NCBI RefSeq assembly: GCF_008064665.1
Contig: NZ_VRZA01000002.1
Span: forward strand, 186,001-250,000
Source of the DNA: Parahaliea maris
GTDB taxonomy: Bacteria; Pseudomonadota; Gammaproteobacteria; Pseudomonadales; Halieaceae
Reading direction: 5' to 3'
Length of the DNA: 64,000 bases
Part shown: one piece after another, positions 42,505 to 51,066 of the stretch
Layout: each line of letters opens with the position of its first letter
How positions within the stretch are numbered: the stretch's first letter is position 1
Notes under the pieces: model-generated
What the model was told of the DNA's origin: nothing
What the model saw: the letters and a program-made list of their open reading frames with translations, nothing else
The model's database searches: none
Program-made: the position numbers and the translations under genes

Positions 42505-43682
42505 CGCGCTCCGGATTGCGAGACCGGGCTGCCATCGTTGGTGTGGGTGCCACGGAGTTTTCCAAGGATTCCGGGCGTACCGAGATCCAGCTGGGGGTTG
42601 AGGCAATTCTGGCCGCACTGGCCGATGCCGGTATCGACCCGGTAGAAGTGGATGGTATGGCCACCTATACCATGGATAACAACCCGGAGATCGAGTTGCA
42701 CCGTCTTATTGGCGGCCGCGCCCTGCGTTTCTTTTCCCGTGCCCACTACGGTGGCGGGGCGGCCTGTGCACCGGTCATGCATGCAGCGATGGCGGTGGCC
42801 ACGGGGGTTGCTGACGTGGTCGTGGTTTATCGGGCCATGAATGAACGCTCGGGTTTCCGTTTTGGCCAGGGCGGCCTGCTCACCGAAGATCCCAATGCAT
42901 TTGAAACTGTCGATTTCGGCTGGTATTTCCCCCATGGCCTGATGACGCCAGCCAGCTGGATTGCCATGTTTGCCCAGCGCTACCTCCACGAAACAGAGGC
43001 GACCGACGAAGATTTCGGTCGGGTAGCGGTAGGAGGGCGCGATTTCGCGTCTACCAATCCCAGGGCCTGGTTCTACCAGCAGCCGATCAGCCTGGAAGAT
43101 CACCAGGCCTCGCGCTGGATCGCCGAACCCCTGCGCCTGCTCGACTGCTGCCAGGAGAGCGATGGCGCTGTTGCCATGGTGATTACCTCTGCCGAGCGGG
43201 CGCGGGATTTGCTGCAACCGCCGGTGCTGGTGCGCGGCGCTTCCCAGGGAGCGGCCGATGACCAGCGCATGATGACCTCCTTTTACCGCAAAAGCCTCAC
43301 CGGACTGCCGGAAATGGGTGAGGTGGCGCGCAACCTTTACGCAATGTCGGGCCTCGGCCCGGAAGACATGCAGGCCGCCGTGCTGTACGACCATTTCACG
43401 CCGTTTGTATTGCCGCAACTCGAGGAGTTTGGCTTTGCACCGCGCGGAGAGGCCTGCCACTTTCTGCGCGAGGGGCACCACTTGAGAGGCGGTAAGTTGC
43501 CGGTGAACCCCCATGGTGGGCAACTTGGCGAGGCCTATATCCACGGCCTGAACGGGGTGGCGGAAGGGGTGCGCCAGGTCCGTGGCGAAGCCGTCAACCA
43601 GGTAACCGGGCTGGAGCATATTCTGGTGACGGCGGGTACGGGTGTGCCGACCAGCGGGCTGATACTGGGGGCGGCAAACTGA
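42501..43682 (+). CDS. Thiolase-fold lipid-transfer protein (Ltp2-like aldolase)
   Basis: 393 residues of the SCP-x/thiolase-like type: DRAAIVGVGATEFSKDSGRT, VVVVYRAMNERSG, LYDHFTPFVLPQLEEFG, NPHGGQLGEAYIHG. The tyrosines in YDHFT and GEAYIHG correspond to those reported as catalytic in Ltp2 retro-aldolases, and the usual thiolase Cys-His motif set is incomplete. With DUF35 as partner, it would split a beta-hydroxyacyl-CoA to a ketone plus a short acyl-CoA. Overlaps its neighbours by 4 bp upstream and lies 1 bp before the ligase ATG. Confidence 0.88.
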   Translation: MTRSGLRDRAAIVGVGATEFSKDSGRTEIQLGVEAILAALADAGIDPVEVDGMATYTMDNNPEIELHRLIGGRALRFFSRAHYGGGAACAPVMHAAMAVATGVADVVVVYRAMNERSGFRFGQGGLLTEDPNAFETVDFGWYFPHGLMTPASWIAMFAQRYLHETEATDEDFGRVAVGGRDFASTNPRAWFYQQPISLEDHQASRWIAEPLRLLDCCQESDGAVAMVITSAERARDLLQPPVLVRGASQGAADDQRMMTSFYRKSLTGLPEMGEVARNLYAMSGLGPEDMQAAVLYDHFTPFVLPQLEEFGFAPRGEACHFLREGHHLRGGKLPVNPHGGQLGEAYIHGLNGVAEGVRQVRGEAVNQVTGLEHILVTAGTGVPTSGLILGAAN

Positions 43683-43683
43683 C

Positions 43684-45291
43684 ATGCACCTGATCGATTA
43701 CGACAATCCCGCCGACCGACACCTGGGGCGGGCCCTGCGAGACCAGGCTGCAGCCATTGGTGATCAACCCTTCCTGCTCTACGGTGAGCAGCGCTTCAGT
43801 TATGCCCAGGCCAATGACCGGGTGAATGCGCTGGCCGCAGGCCTGGCCCGGCGCGGCCTGGTGGCTGGCGAACGGGTCGCGTTCTACATGGACTCGACCC
43901 CTGATGTTATCTTCCTTGCGCTGGCCGCCAACAAACTGGGCGCTGTCTGGGTGCCGATCAACAGCGATTACAAGGGCGACTGGTTGAGTGACAGTATTGC
44001 GCGCAGTCGCCCAACCCTGCTGGTCACCGACAGCCAGCATGCAGAGCGCGTGGCGACAGTGCGCGACAGTCTGGGATCGCTGGCCATTGCCTGCCTTGGC
44101 GAATGCACTCATTTACCCGCTGCGGAACCGCTCTCCTCGCTGTATGAGGAGGGGGCAGGGGAACCGGATATGTCGGGCTACCAGTCTGGCGATACCTGCG
44201 CGGTGTTGTGGACATCGGGCACCACCGGCCGCTCCAAGGGCGTCATGCAAAGCCACAACGTGTGGTTCAATGCGGTGATTTCCGCCAACAACCAGTTCGG
44301 TATCGCGCCGGGGGATGTCGTTTTTTCCGTGCTGCCACTCTACAACTCGGCGGCCTGGGTGACTTCGGTGTTCCGCGCGATGCTGGCCGGCCTGCCGCTG
44401 GCCCTGGACCCTGCGTTCTCGGTGAGCACGTTCTGGGACCGGGTGGATTATTACGGTGCCACCCAGAGCTTTACCCTGGGGGCAATGCACATGTTCCTGT
44501 GGAACGCCCCCTCCAGGCCCGACGATGCCGACCACAGCCTGAAGAAGCTGATGGCGGTACCCATGCCGGCACAGCTGGCGGGGCCTTTCAGTGAACGTTT
44601 TGGTGTGCAGCTGATGCCCCAGGGCCTCGGCCAGAGTGAAGCATTTACCGTGATCAACCAGGACAACTGCGAGCGAGACCAGGTGCCGCCGGGAAGTTGC
44701 GGCACGCCGGCAACGGGTATGGACGTCCGCCTGGTGGATGATGGCGGTGCGGATGTGCCGGTGGGAGAGCCCGGTGAGTTGTGGCTCAGGCCCCGGAAGC
44801 CACACTGTATCTTCAACGGCTATTTTGACGACCCGGATGCGACCGCGGCCGCTTACAGTGGCGACTGGTATCGAACGGGCGACCTGTTGCGCCGGGACGA
44901 TGCAGGCTACTACTACTTCTGCGATCGCAAGAAGGATGCCGTGCGCTACAAGGGGCGCAACATATCGACCTTCGAGGTGGAGATGGCCGTGCGGCGCCAT
45001 CCTGCGGTGGCTGATTGCGCCGCCTATGGCATTGCCAGTGATGAACTCGACAGTGAAAGCGAGTTGAAAGTGGATGTCATCGTAAAGCCGGGTATGAGCC
45101 TGGAGCCGGAACAACTGGCTCGATTTGTCAACGATAATGCGCCTTACTTTTTTGTACCGCGTTACATTGAATCCGTCGTTGCCTTGCCCTATACCCCGAC
45201 CAACAAGGTGCAGAAATTTCGCCTGCGCGAGCGCGGCCTGACGGCACAGACCTGGGATGCCCGTGCAGAGGGCTTCGAGGTCAGGCGATAG
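43684..45291 (+). CDS. Acyl-CoA synthetase (AMP-forming)
   Basis: ANL-family ligase, 535 residues, activating a carboxylic acid to its CoA ester with ATP. P-loop LWTSGTTGRSKGVMQSHN, adenylation motif QGLGQSEAFT, GDWYRTGDLLRRDDAGYYYF with the ribose-binding Asp, and DRKKDAVRYKGRNIS hinge; the C-terminal catalytic Lys lies in PTNKVQKFRLR. Follows the Ltp2-like gene with a single-base gap (TGACATG). Likely primes the substrate taken in by the downstream TonB receptor. Confidence 0.93.
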   Translation: MHLIDYDNPADRHLGRALRDQAAAIGDQPFLLYGEQRFSYAQANDRVNALAAGLARRGLVAGERVAFYMDSTPDVIFLALAANKLGAVWVPINSDYKGDWLSDSIARSRPTLLVTDSQHAERVATVRDSLGSLAIACLGECTHLPAAEPLSSLYEEGAGEPDMSGYQSGDTCAVLWTSGTTGRSKGVMQSHNVWFNAVISANNQFGIAPGDVVFSVLPLYNSAAWVTSVFRAMLAGLPLALDPAFSVSTFWDRVDYYGATQSFTLGAMHMFLWNAPSRPDDADHSLKKLMAVPMPAQLAGPFSERFGVQLMPQGLGQSEAFTVINQDNCERDQVPPGSCGTPATGMDVRLVDDGGADVPVGEPGELWLRPRKPHCIFNGYFDDPDATAAAYSGDWYRTGDLLRRDDAGYYYFCDRKKDAVRYKGRNISTFEVEMAVRRHPAVADCAAYGIASDELDSESELKVDVIVKPGMSLEPEQLARFVNDNAPYFFVPRYIESVVALPYTPTNKVQKFRLRERGLTAQTWDARAEGFEVRR

Positions 45292-45369
45292 ATCGAGTGT
45301 CTCCGTCAGGCCGCGGAGCTCAAAAGGAGAAGGATTGGTAACAGTTAAGTACAGACAATAAAAACAAGG

Positions 45370-45382
45370 AGCGATAATCGCT
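45370..45382. repeat. Inverted repeat before the second TonB receptor
   Basis: AGCGAT-A-ATCGCT, perfect 6-bp arms around one base, 67 bp before the receptor ATG at 45449, in the 157-bp gap after the ligase. It could be an operator or a small RNA hairpin in the leader; no match to the TetR palindrome at 39311 is seen. Confidence 0.35.
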
Positions 45383-45448
45383 GAACGGAACAGCAGTACG
45401 ACGAAGTAAGTTTCAATAACCCAAAATAACAGCAATTGGAGCAATACT

Positions 45449-47896
45449 ATGTCTCACTTCGGCTGCAACACCCGCAGTACCCTGACACCCCTCGCCGCCG
45501 CCCTGATTCTGGCCGGTGCTACCCAGTCTCCGGGTGCCCTCGGGCAGGAACTGGTTCTGGAAGAGATCGTGGTCACCGCCCAGCGGCGCCAGACCATGCT
45601 GCAGGACACCCCGATCGCGGTGACCGCGTTCAACACAGAAAAAATAGTGGACCTTGGTATCTACGACGTTTCCGATATCGGAGGCCTCGCGCCCAACACC
45701 AACATCCAGAAGCAGCCATCGTCCAATTCCAACATGTCCATCTATATACGGGGCGTGGGCAGCGGTGAGACCTCGCTCATGGTCGACCCCAAAACCAGCT
45801 TTTACCTCGATGGCGTGTACATGAGCAAAACGGTGGGCGCGGTGTTCGACATCGTCGACCTGGAAAGCGTGGAAGTGCTGCGAGGGCCGCAGGGCACCCT
45901 GTTCGGACGTAACAGTACTGGCGGCGCTCTCAACGTAACCACGGTAAAACCGACCGGTGAGCTCGGCTTCAAAGCGGAGGCCAATTTTGGCAACGACGGC
46001 TATCAGCGCACCGCTCTGTCCCTGGACCTGCCGCGCGTTGGCATGATGTCGGCAAAGATATCCGGGATGATCATGGAGTACGATGGCTGGGCGGAGAATG
46101 ATTTTCCCGGGCAGGAGCGCGACATGGCGAGTGAGGATAACGAAGCCTATCGCATCGCCCTGCGCTTTGAGCCCATGGACAGCCTCACCATCGACTACGT
46201 TTACGATCGTACCAATAACGCGGGTGTTCCCACGCCGTTCCAGATTACCAAGGTGAAGGACAGTCTCTACAACGGCTTCACCACCACTCCGTTTCCCTTC
46301 ACCTTCCTCGGCGGTTCGCTGTATCAGGACATGGCAGCGACAGTGGGGGATCCCGATAAGCGCCGCGAGGACTACACCCTGGATGCGGTGACGGAAGAGT
46401 GGCTCGACGTCAAGGGCAACACCCTGACCGTCGCCTGGGAGTTCGACAGTTTCCTGCTGAAATACATTTTTGCCGACCGGGACACCAACTCCGGCTACGG
46501 CTCCACCGATCTTGACGGTGGCGCCTACATAGCCCGCGACCTGCTCTATGGCGGAGGGTTCCCCGTTCCAACCCCCGGTTTTCACGCCACTATCGACAAG
46601 GGGTTTATCGAGCTCACCACCAATGAATTGCAGTTGATTGGCGACGCCTTCGACGACCGCCTGCAATATACGGTGGGGTATTACCAGTACAAGGAGGAGA
46701 TCTACCAGAGCAATCCGCAGACCTTTTCCCTGCCCATTCAGTTCTTCCTGGGAGCGGGATTTGATGATGCCTATGTTGCCGCCGGTCTGTGTAACGACAT
46801 TCCGGGCGCGGGCCTGGTCTGTCAGGGTACCCAGCGCCTGCCGTTCCCGTTTCCCTTCCCGGAGGCAGACCCGAACCTGAATGGTCAGGTGGACTTTATT
46901 TACGGGCAGAAAACCGAGTCGTGGGCGGTTTACACCCAGGGCACCTACGCTCTCACTGATCGCCTGGACCTTACCGCAGGCGTCCGTTATACCGAGGACG
47001 ACAGGGAGGGCTTCCTGTTCAATGAGAGTATCGGGCAGAGCTCATTCGATGAGCGATTCACCAATTCCGGAACCTGGGACAACGTCAGCTACCTGGCGAC
47101 CCTGAGTTATGAACTCATGGATTCGGTGAATATCTATGGTACCTATTCCACGGGTTACAACAGTGGAGGTTTCAATTCCCGGGCCTCAACCTTCAGTTCA
47201 TGGCAAACGCCCTACGATGAAGAAGAACTGTTCTCCTATGAACTGGGACTGAAGTCCGACTGGTTCGGTAGCAGGGTGCGCCTGAATGCCGCGCTGTTCT
47301 ACAACGACTACGAAGATATCCAGGTTGCCCAGTTCGAAGCGGGCTCGGGGGGGGCTTCCAGTCGAATTGTCAACGCGGGTAAAGCGACGTATCAGGGGTT
47401 GGAAATCGAGCTGACCGCTTTGATTACCCAGGGCCTGCTCGCAGAGTTGAGCTACGGCTACCTGGATGCCGAGTTTGATGAATACCTGGCCCGCAACCCG
47501 GCCACCGACAGGGAGGAAAACATCGCTGATGTCACCACGGTCAGTCGCGCTCCCGAGAATAGCGGCAACCTTGGCCTGCAGTATGATTTCGAGCCCTGGA
47601 GCTTCGGCGCCCTGTCGGCCCGGGTGGATGTACAGTACACGGATGGCTTTACCTTCCACCCCTTCCAGAACCAGTTCGACAGCGCCGACGACCGAACGAT
47701 AGTCAACGCTCGCCTGAGCCTGAAGGATATCAACGTGGGCTCCAGCGGCAGCTTGCGCATCGCCGGCTGGGTGAAAAATGCCACCGATGAGGAGTACCGG
47801 GAGTGGGGGATCGATTTCGGTACGCTCGGGTTCGCCGGTGATACCTACGGTCGGCCGCGTACCTACGGTGTTGACCTGATCTACGAGTTCCGCTAG
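45449..47896 (+). CDS. TonB-dependent outer-membrane receptor (second)
   Basis: 815 residues with a signal peptide (about 1-33), TonB box LEEIVVTAQRR, plug domain (DVSDIGGLAPNTNIQ; YIRGVGSGE; VEVLRGPQGTLFGRNSTGGA) and a 22-strand-type barrel ending VDLIYEFR. The plug is the type common in marine and sphingomonad receptors for complex organic ligands rather than classical siderophore receptors. It follows the acyl-CoA module on the same strand after a 157-bp gap and probably imports the substrate. A perfect hairpin lies just downstream. Confidence 0.92.
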   Translation: MSHFGCNTRSTLTPLAAALILAGATQSPGALGQELVLEEIVVTAQRRQTMLQDTPIAVTAFNTEKIVDLGIYDVSDIGGLAPNTNIQKQPSSNSNMSIYIRGVGSGETSLMVDPKTSFYLDGVYMSKTVGAVFDIVDLESVEVLRGPQGTLFGRNSTGGALNVTTVKPTGELGFKAEANFGNDGYQRTALSLDLPRVGMMSAKISGMIMEYDGWAENDFPGQERDMASEDNEAYRIALRFEPMDSLTIDYVYDRTNNAGVPTPFQITKVKDSLYNGFTTTPFPFTFLGGSLYQDMAATVGDPDKRREDYTLDAVTEEWLDVKGNTLTVAWEFDSFLLKYIFADRDTNSGYGSTDLDGGAYIARDLLYGGGFPVPTPGFHATIDKGFIELTTNELQLIGDAFDDRLQYTVGYYQYKEEIYQSNPQTFSLPIQFFLGAGFDDAYVAAGLCNDIPGAGLVCQGTQRLPFPFPFPEADPNLNGQVDFIYGQKTESWAVYTQGTYALTDRLDLTAGVRYTEDDREGFLFNESIGQSSFDERFTNSGTWDNVSYLATLSYELMDSVNIYGTYSTGYNSGGFNSRASTFSSWQTPYDEEELFSYELGLKSDWFGSRVRLNAALFYNDYEDIQVAQFEAGSGGASSRIVNAGKATYQGLEIELTALITQGLLAELSYGYLDAEFDEYLARNPATDREENIADVTTVSRAPENSGNLGLQYDFEPWSFGALSARVDVQYTDGFTFHPFQNQFDSADDRTIVNARLSLKDINVGSSGSLRIAGWVKNATDEEYREWGIDFGTLGFAGDTYGRPRTYGVDLIYEFR

Positions 47897-47930
47897 GCGG
47901 CGCGGGCCAGCCCTGCTTGTCACCCTCTCC

Positions 47931-47962
47931 GTCTGCGGTCACGTGTCACCGTGACCGCAGAC
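47931..47962 (+). terminator. Perfect 13-bp stem hairpin after the TonB receptor
   Basis: GTCTGCGGTCACG (47931-47943), a 6-base loop TGTCAC, and CGTGACCGCAGAC (47950-47962), with no mismatches. No T-run follows, so it may be a Rho-type 3' end, a stability hairpin or a protein-binding site. It starts 34 bp after the receptor stop. Confidence 0.55.
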
Positions 47963-48160
47963 CCCCTCCCATTCCAGGCCCCCGGATGCCCTGTCGCCGC
48001 AGGTAGCCACTTTCGACCGATTTCAGGGGGTTTCGCTGTCCACCGGATTGACCCGCCGACGATTCCTGACAATACTGTGCAGTTATAGTAAGACCTGATA
48101 AATGGACTTATTCAGCCGGCACCAATGGAGTGCCCGAGCACGGCATAACAGGGGAACGGA

Positions 48161-51031
48161 ATGGGTAATCGAGCGCTGTCTGCCTTTGCGGCAGGCGTAG
48201 TGGCATTGGGGGCGATTGCGTCCACGGCGGTAGAGGCGGCTGGTGTTGCCGTCGGGAGGGACCAGAGCCTCGAGCTGTCTGATCCCTCTATCACCCGGGT
48301 AGAGGTGCTGGCTTCCCAGGCCCTGCCTGGGCATGACCCCAATGCCCTGCTCAGTCCCTTCACCGGGCAGGGCCCCTGCCTGACCTACGCCTACGATGAC
48401 GCCCTGGTGCTCAACCAGGAGGTCCGCCTGGCCCTGTTCGATGCCAGCGACAACGTGGTTGGCCTGCCGATCATCACCGTCGACAACAGCTACTTCAACT
48501 CGGTGGACGCCAGTTGCGGGGTGGTGGTGGTTCCCAACCAGCAGCCCATCGCGGTAGACGACAACTTCGGCACCAATTATGTCGGCGCCAACGTGCTGGC
48601 GAACGATATCGACCCCGACGGCGATCCGCTGACCGCGGTCCTCCTGACGCCGCCCACCGCGGGCTCGGTCGTCCTGAATGCCAACGGTACTTTTGTCTAC
48701 ACCCCGCCGGCGGGCTTTTCCGGCGATGTGACCTTTACCTACGAGGCCTTTGACGGTACCGATGGCAGTACCAGCCCGGGTATTGTCTCCCTGACCGTGG
48801 TAGCGGTTGTCACTCCGAACCAGGCTCCGGTGGCGGTGGCCGATGATTTCGGCACCAGCTACGCTGGCGCCAATGTGCTGGCAAACGATAGCGACCCGGA
48901 TGGTGACGCGCTGCTCGCAGCGCTTATCACCGGCACCACCAACGGGGTGGTGGTCCTGAACACGGACGGTACCTTCCAGTACACCCCGAACGACGGATTC
49001 TTTGGAAGCGACAGCTTCAGCTACCGGGCCACGGACGGGACCCTGTTGAGCGATACCGTTACCGCGACCCTCGAGGTAGCGGAGCCGCCGCCACCGCCAC
49101 CGCCGCCGCCCACCAACGGTGTCCCCCGGGCGGAGGACGACGATTTCGGTGCCGATTATGAAGGCGCCAATGTCCTCGACAACGATTCCGACCCCGATGG
49201 TGATCCGCTCACGGCCATCCTGGTGTCCGATCCCTCACGCGGTTCGGTGACCCTGAACCCGGACGGTACCTTCGAATACATTCCCGAGCTCGGTTACACC
49301 GGTCCGGACAGCTTTACCTATCGGGCTTCCGACGGTGTGGTACCCAGTGAAATCGCTACTGTCTCATTGATAGCCCAGTTACCGGCCACCAACCTGCCGC
49401 CGGTCGGTGGGGACGACGACTTCGCTGAGGATTACGAGAACGGCAATCTGCTGGACAATGACCTGGACCCCAACAATGACACACTGATTGCCATCCTCGT
49501 GACACCTACCGAGTTTGGTGATCTGGAACTCCGGGAAGACGGTAGCTTCACCTACCGGCCCTTCGCCGGCTATGCGGGGCCCGATTCGTTCACCTACAAG
49601 GTGCGCGACCGTCCGCTGGGCGATCCCACCGGCCTGGAGTCGGATCCGATCCTTGTGCGACTGCAGGTGGATCCGTCGGCGGCCGCCGCTGACGGGGTGA
49701 CCGGCAAAATCGACGCCGACGGCACCTCTGTGCTGGGTGGCGCTTCCGCCAACGAACTGCGCACCTCGCGCCGGATAGACCAGATCTGTCCGCGCATCGA
49801 TCCGCAGACCCCGGACCAGGAAGACCTGCAGCGCCTGTGCACCAACCTGCGGGCCCAGGGGACCACCGCGAAACAGGCGCTGGTAGCCCTGCGAGCAATT
49901 ACGCCCGAGGAACTGAGCGCCATCAGCAAAGCCTTCCGGGTGCTTTCCTTCAGCCGCTTCCGCAATATCGGCGCCCGGATATCCCGGGTGCGCGACGGTG
50001 AGTCGCGGGGTGTCAGCATCGCCGGCCTCAATATCCGGGCGGGCGATACCCTGGTCAGCGGCAACGACATTCAGTCAGCGCTATCCGAAGGCCTGGCGGC
50101 CATGGGCCTGGGGGCCAGTGCCGATGAAGAGGGCGGTGAAGACCTGCTGCGGGAGTACAGCCGCCTGGGTCTGTTCATTCGCGGCGATCTCAATTTCGGT
50201 GAAGGTGACGAGACGGAACTGGAGTCGGGCTTTGACTTCGATGCCCAGACCCTGACCGTGGGTGCGGATTACCGGATCAACGACAACCTGTTTGCCGGTG
50301 CATCGGTCAGCCTTGGCCAGTCCGAAGTCGACTTCGCCAACAACGGCGGTGAAACCACGACCGACAACTATTCCGTCGCCTTGTACGGGAGCCTGTATTC
50401 CGGTAATGGCTATCTCGACGGCATCGTCAGCTACGGTTGGTCCGACGTGGAGACCGAACGCAATATTTTCTACACCGATTTTGGCGGTACGGTGGACCGG
50501 GTGGCCGAGGGTAGCTCCGACGGCGACGAGTATTACATCAGCTTTAACGCCGGTTACAACTTCAACTGGGGTGCCTTGAACGTCGACCCGTTGGCGCGTT
50601 TCTTCTACCTCGATGGCTCGGTGGACCCCTTCACCGAGACCGGGGCGGGGGGCTGGAACCTGGCGATCGACGAGCAGGAATTTGAGTCCCTGAGCCTGAG
50701 TGCCGGAGGCCAGGTCAGCTATACCTTCCTGCCCAGTTGGGGGGTCATCACGCCCTACCTGCGCATCGAATACACCCGTGAATTTGAGGACAGCGCCGGT
50801 GGTGTGCGCTACCGCTTCGCCAACGACCCGCTGGGCCAGTTCAATGACACCAACGGCATGCGCATCGAGGCGGACGACCCCGATACCGGCTACATGGTGT
50901 ACGGCGCAGGGGTGGCCGCCCAGTTTATCCACGGCATCAGTGGCTTCGTGAATTACCAGGCCTTGGGTAGCTACGACAACCTGAGTGGCGAGATACTCTC
51001 TTTCGGAGCGCGCTGGGAAGCGCACTTCTAG
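48161..51031 (+). CDS. Autotransporter with four cadherin-like repeats
   Basis: 956 residues. Signal peptide (MGNRALSAFAAGVVALGAIA, cleavage near VEA/AG), then four tandem Ig/cadherin-like repeats of about 95 residues starting near residues 127, 224, 325 and 413, each with the D-x-F...NVLxND-x-DPDGD-type calcium-binding core. A poly-Pro linker (PPPPPPPP) separates repeats 2 and 3. A helical linker follows, and residues about 680-956 form an autotransporter beta-barrel ending GARWEAHF with terminal Phe. Predicted type V surface protein, perhaps an adhesin. The RTX gene follows after 35 bp. Confidence 0.88.
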   Translation: MGNRALSAFAAGVVALGAIASTAVEAAGVAVGRDQSLELSDPSITRVEVLASQALPGHDPNALLSPFTGQGPCLTYAYDDALVLNQEVRLALFDASDNVVGLPIITVDNSYFNSVDASCGVVVVPNQQPIAVDDNFGTNYVGANVLANDIDPDGDPLTAVLLTPPTAGSVVLNANGTFVYTPPAGFSGDVTFTYEAFDGTDGSTSPGIVSLTVVAVVTPNQAPVAVADDFGTSYAGANVLANDSDPDGDALLAALITGTTNGVVVLNTDGTFQYTPNDGFFGSDSFSYRATDGTLLSDTVTATLEVAEPPPPPPPPPTNGVPRAEDDDFGADYEGANVLDNDSDPDGDPLTAILVSDPSRGSVTLNPDGTFEYIPELGYTGPDSFTYRASDGVVPSEIATVSLIAQLPATNLPPVGGDDDFAEDYENGNLLDNDLDPNNDTLIAILVTPTEFGDLELREDGSFTYRPFAGYAGPDSFTYKVRDRPLGDPTGLESDPILVRLQVDPSAAAADGVTGKIDADGTSVLGGASANELRTSRRIDQICPRIDPQTPDQEDLQRLCTNLRAQGTTAKQALVALRAITPEELSAISKAFRVLSFSRFRNIGARISRVRDGESRGVSIAGLNIRAGDTLVSGNDIQSALSEGLAAMGLGASADEEGGEDLLREYSRLGLFIRGDLNFGEGDETELESGFDFDAQTLTVGADYRINDNLFAGASVSLGQSEVDFANNGGETTTDNYSVALYGSLYSGNGYLDGIVSYGWSDVETERNIFYTDFGGTVDRVAEGSSDGDEYYISFNAGYNFNWGALNVDPLARFFYLDGSVDPFTETGAGGWNLAIDEQEFESLSLSAGGQVSYTFLPSWGVITPYLRIEYTREFEDSAGGVRYRFANDPLGQFNDTNGMRIEADDPDTGYMVYGAGVAAQFIHGISGFVNYQALGSYDNLSGEILSFGARWEAHF

Positions 51032-51066
51032 ACAGTGAAATCAGGGACGATTACGGGAAGACCAAT

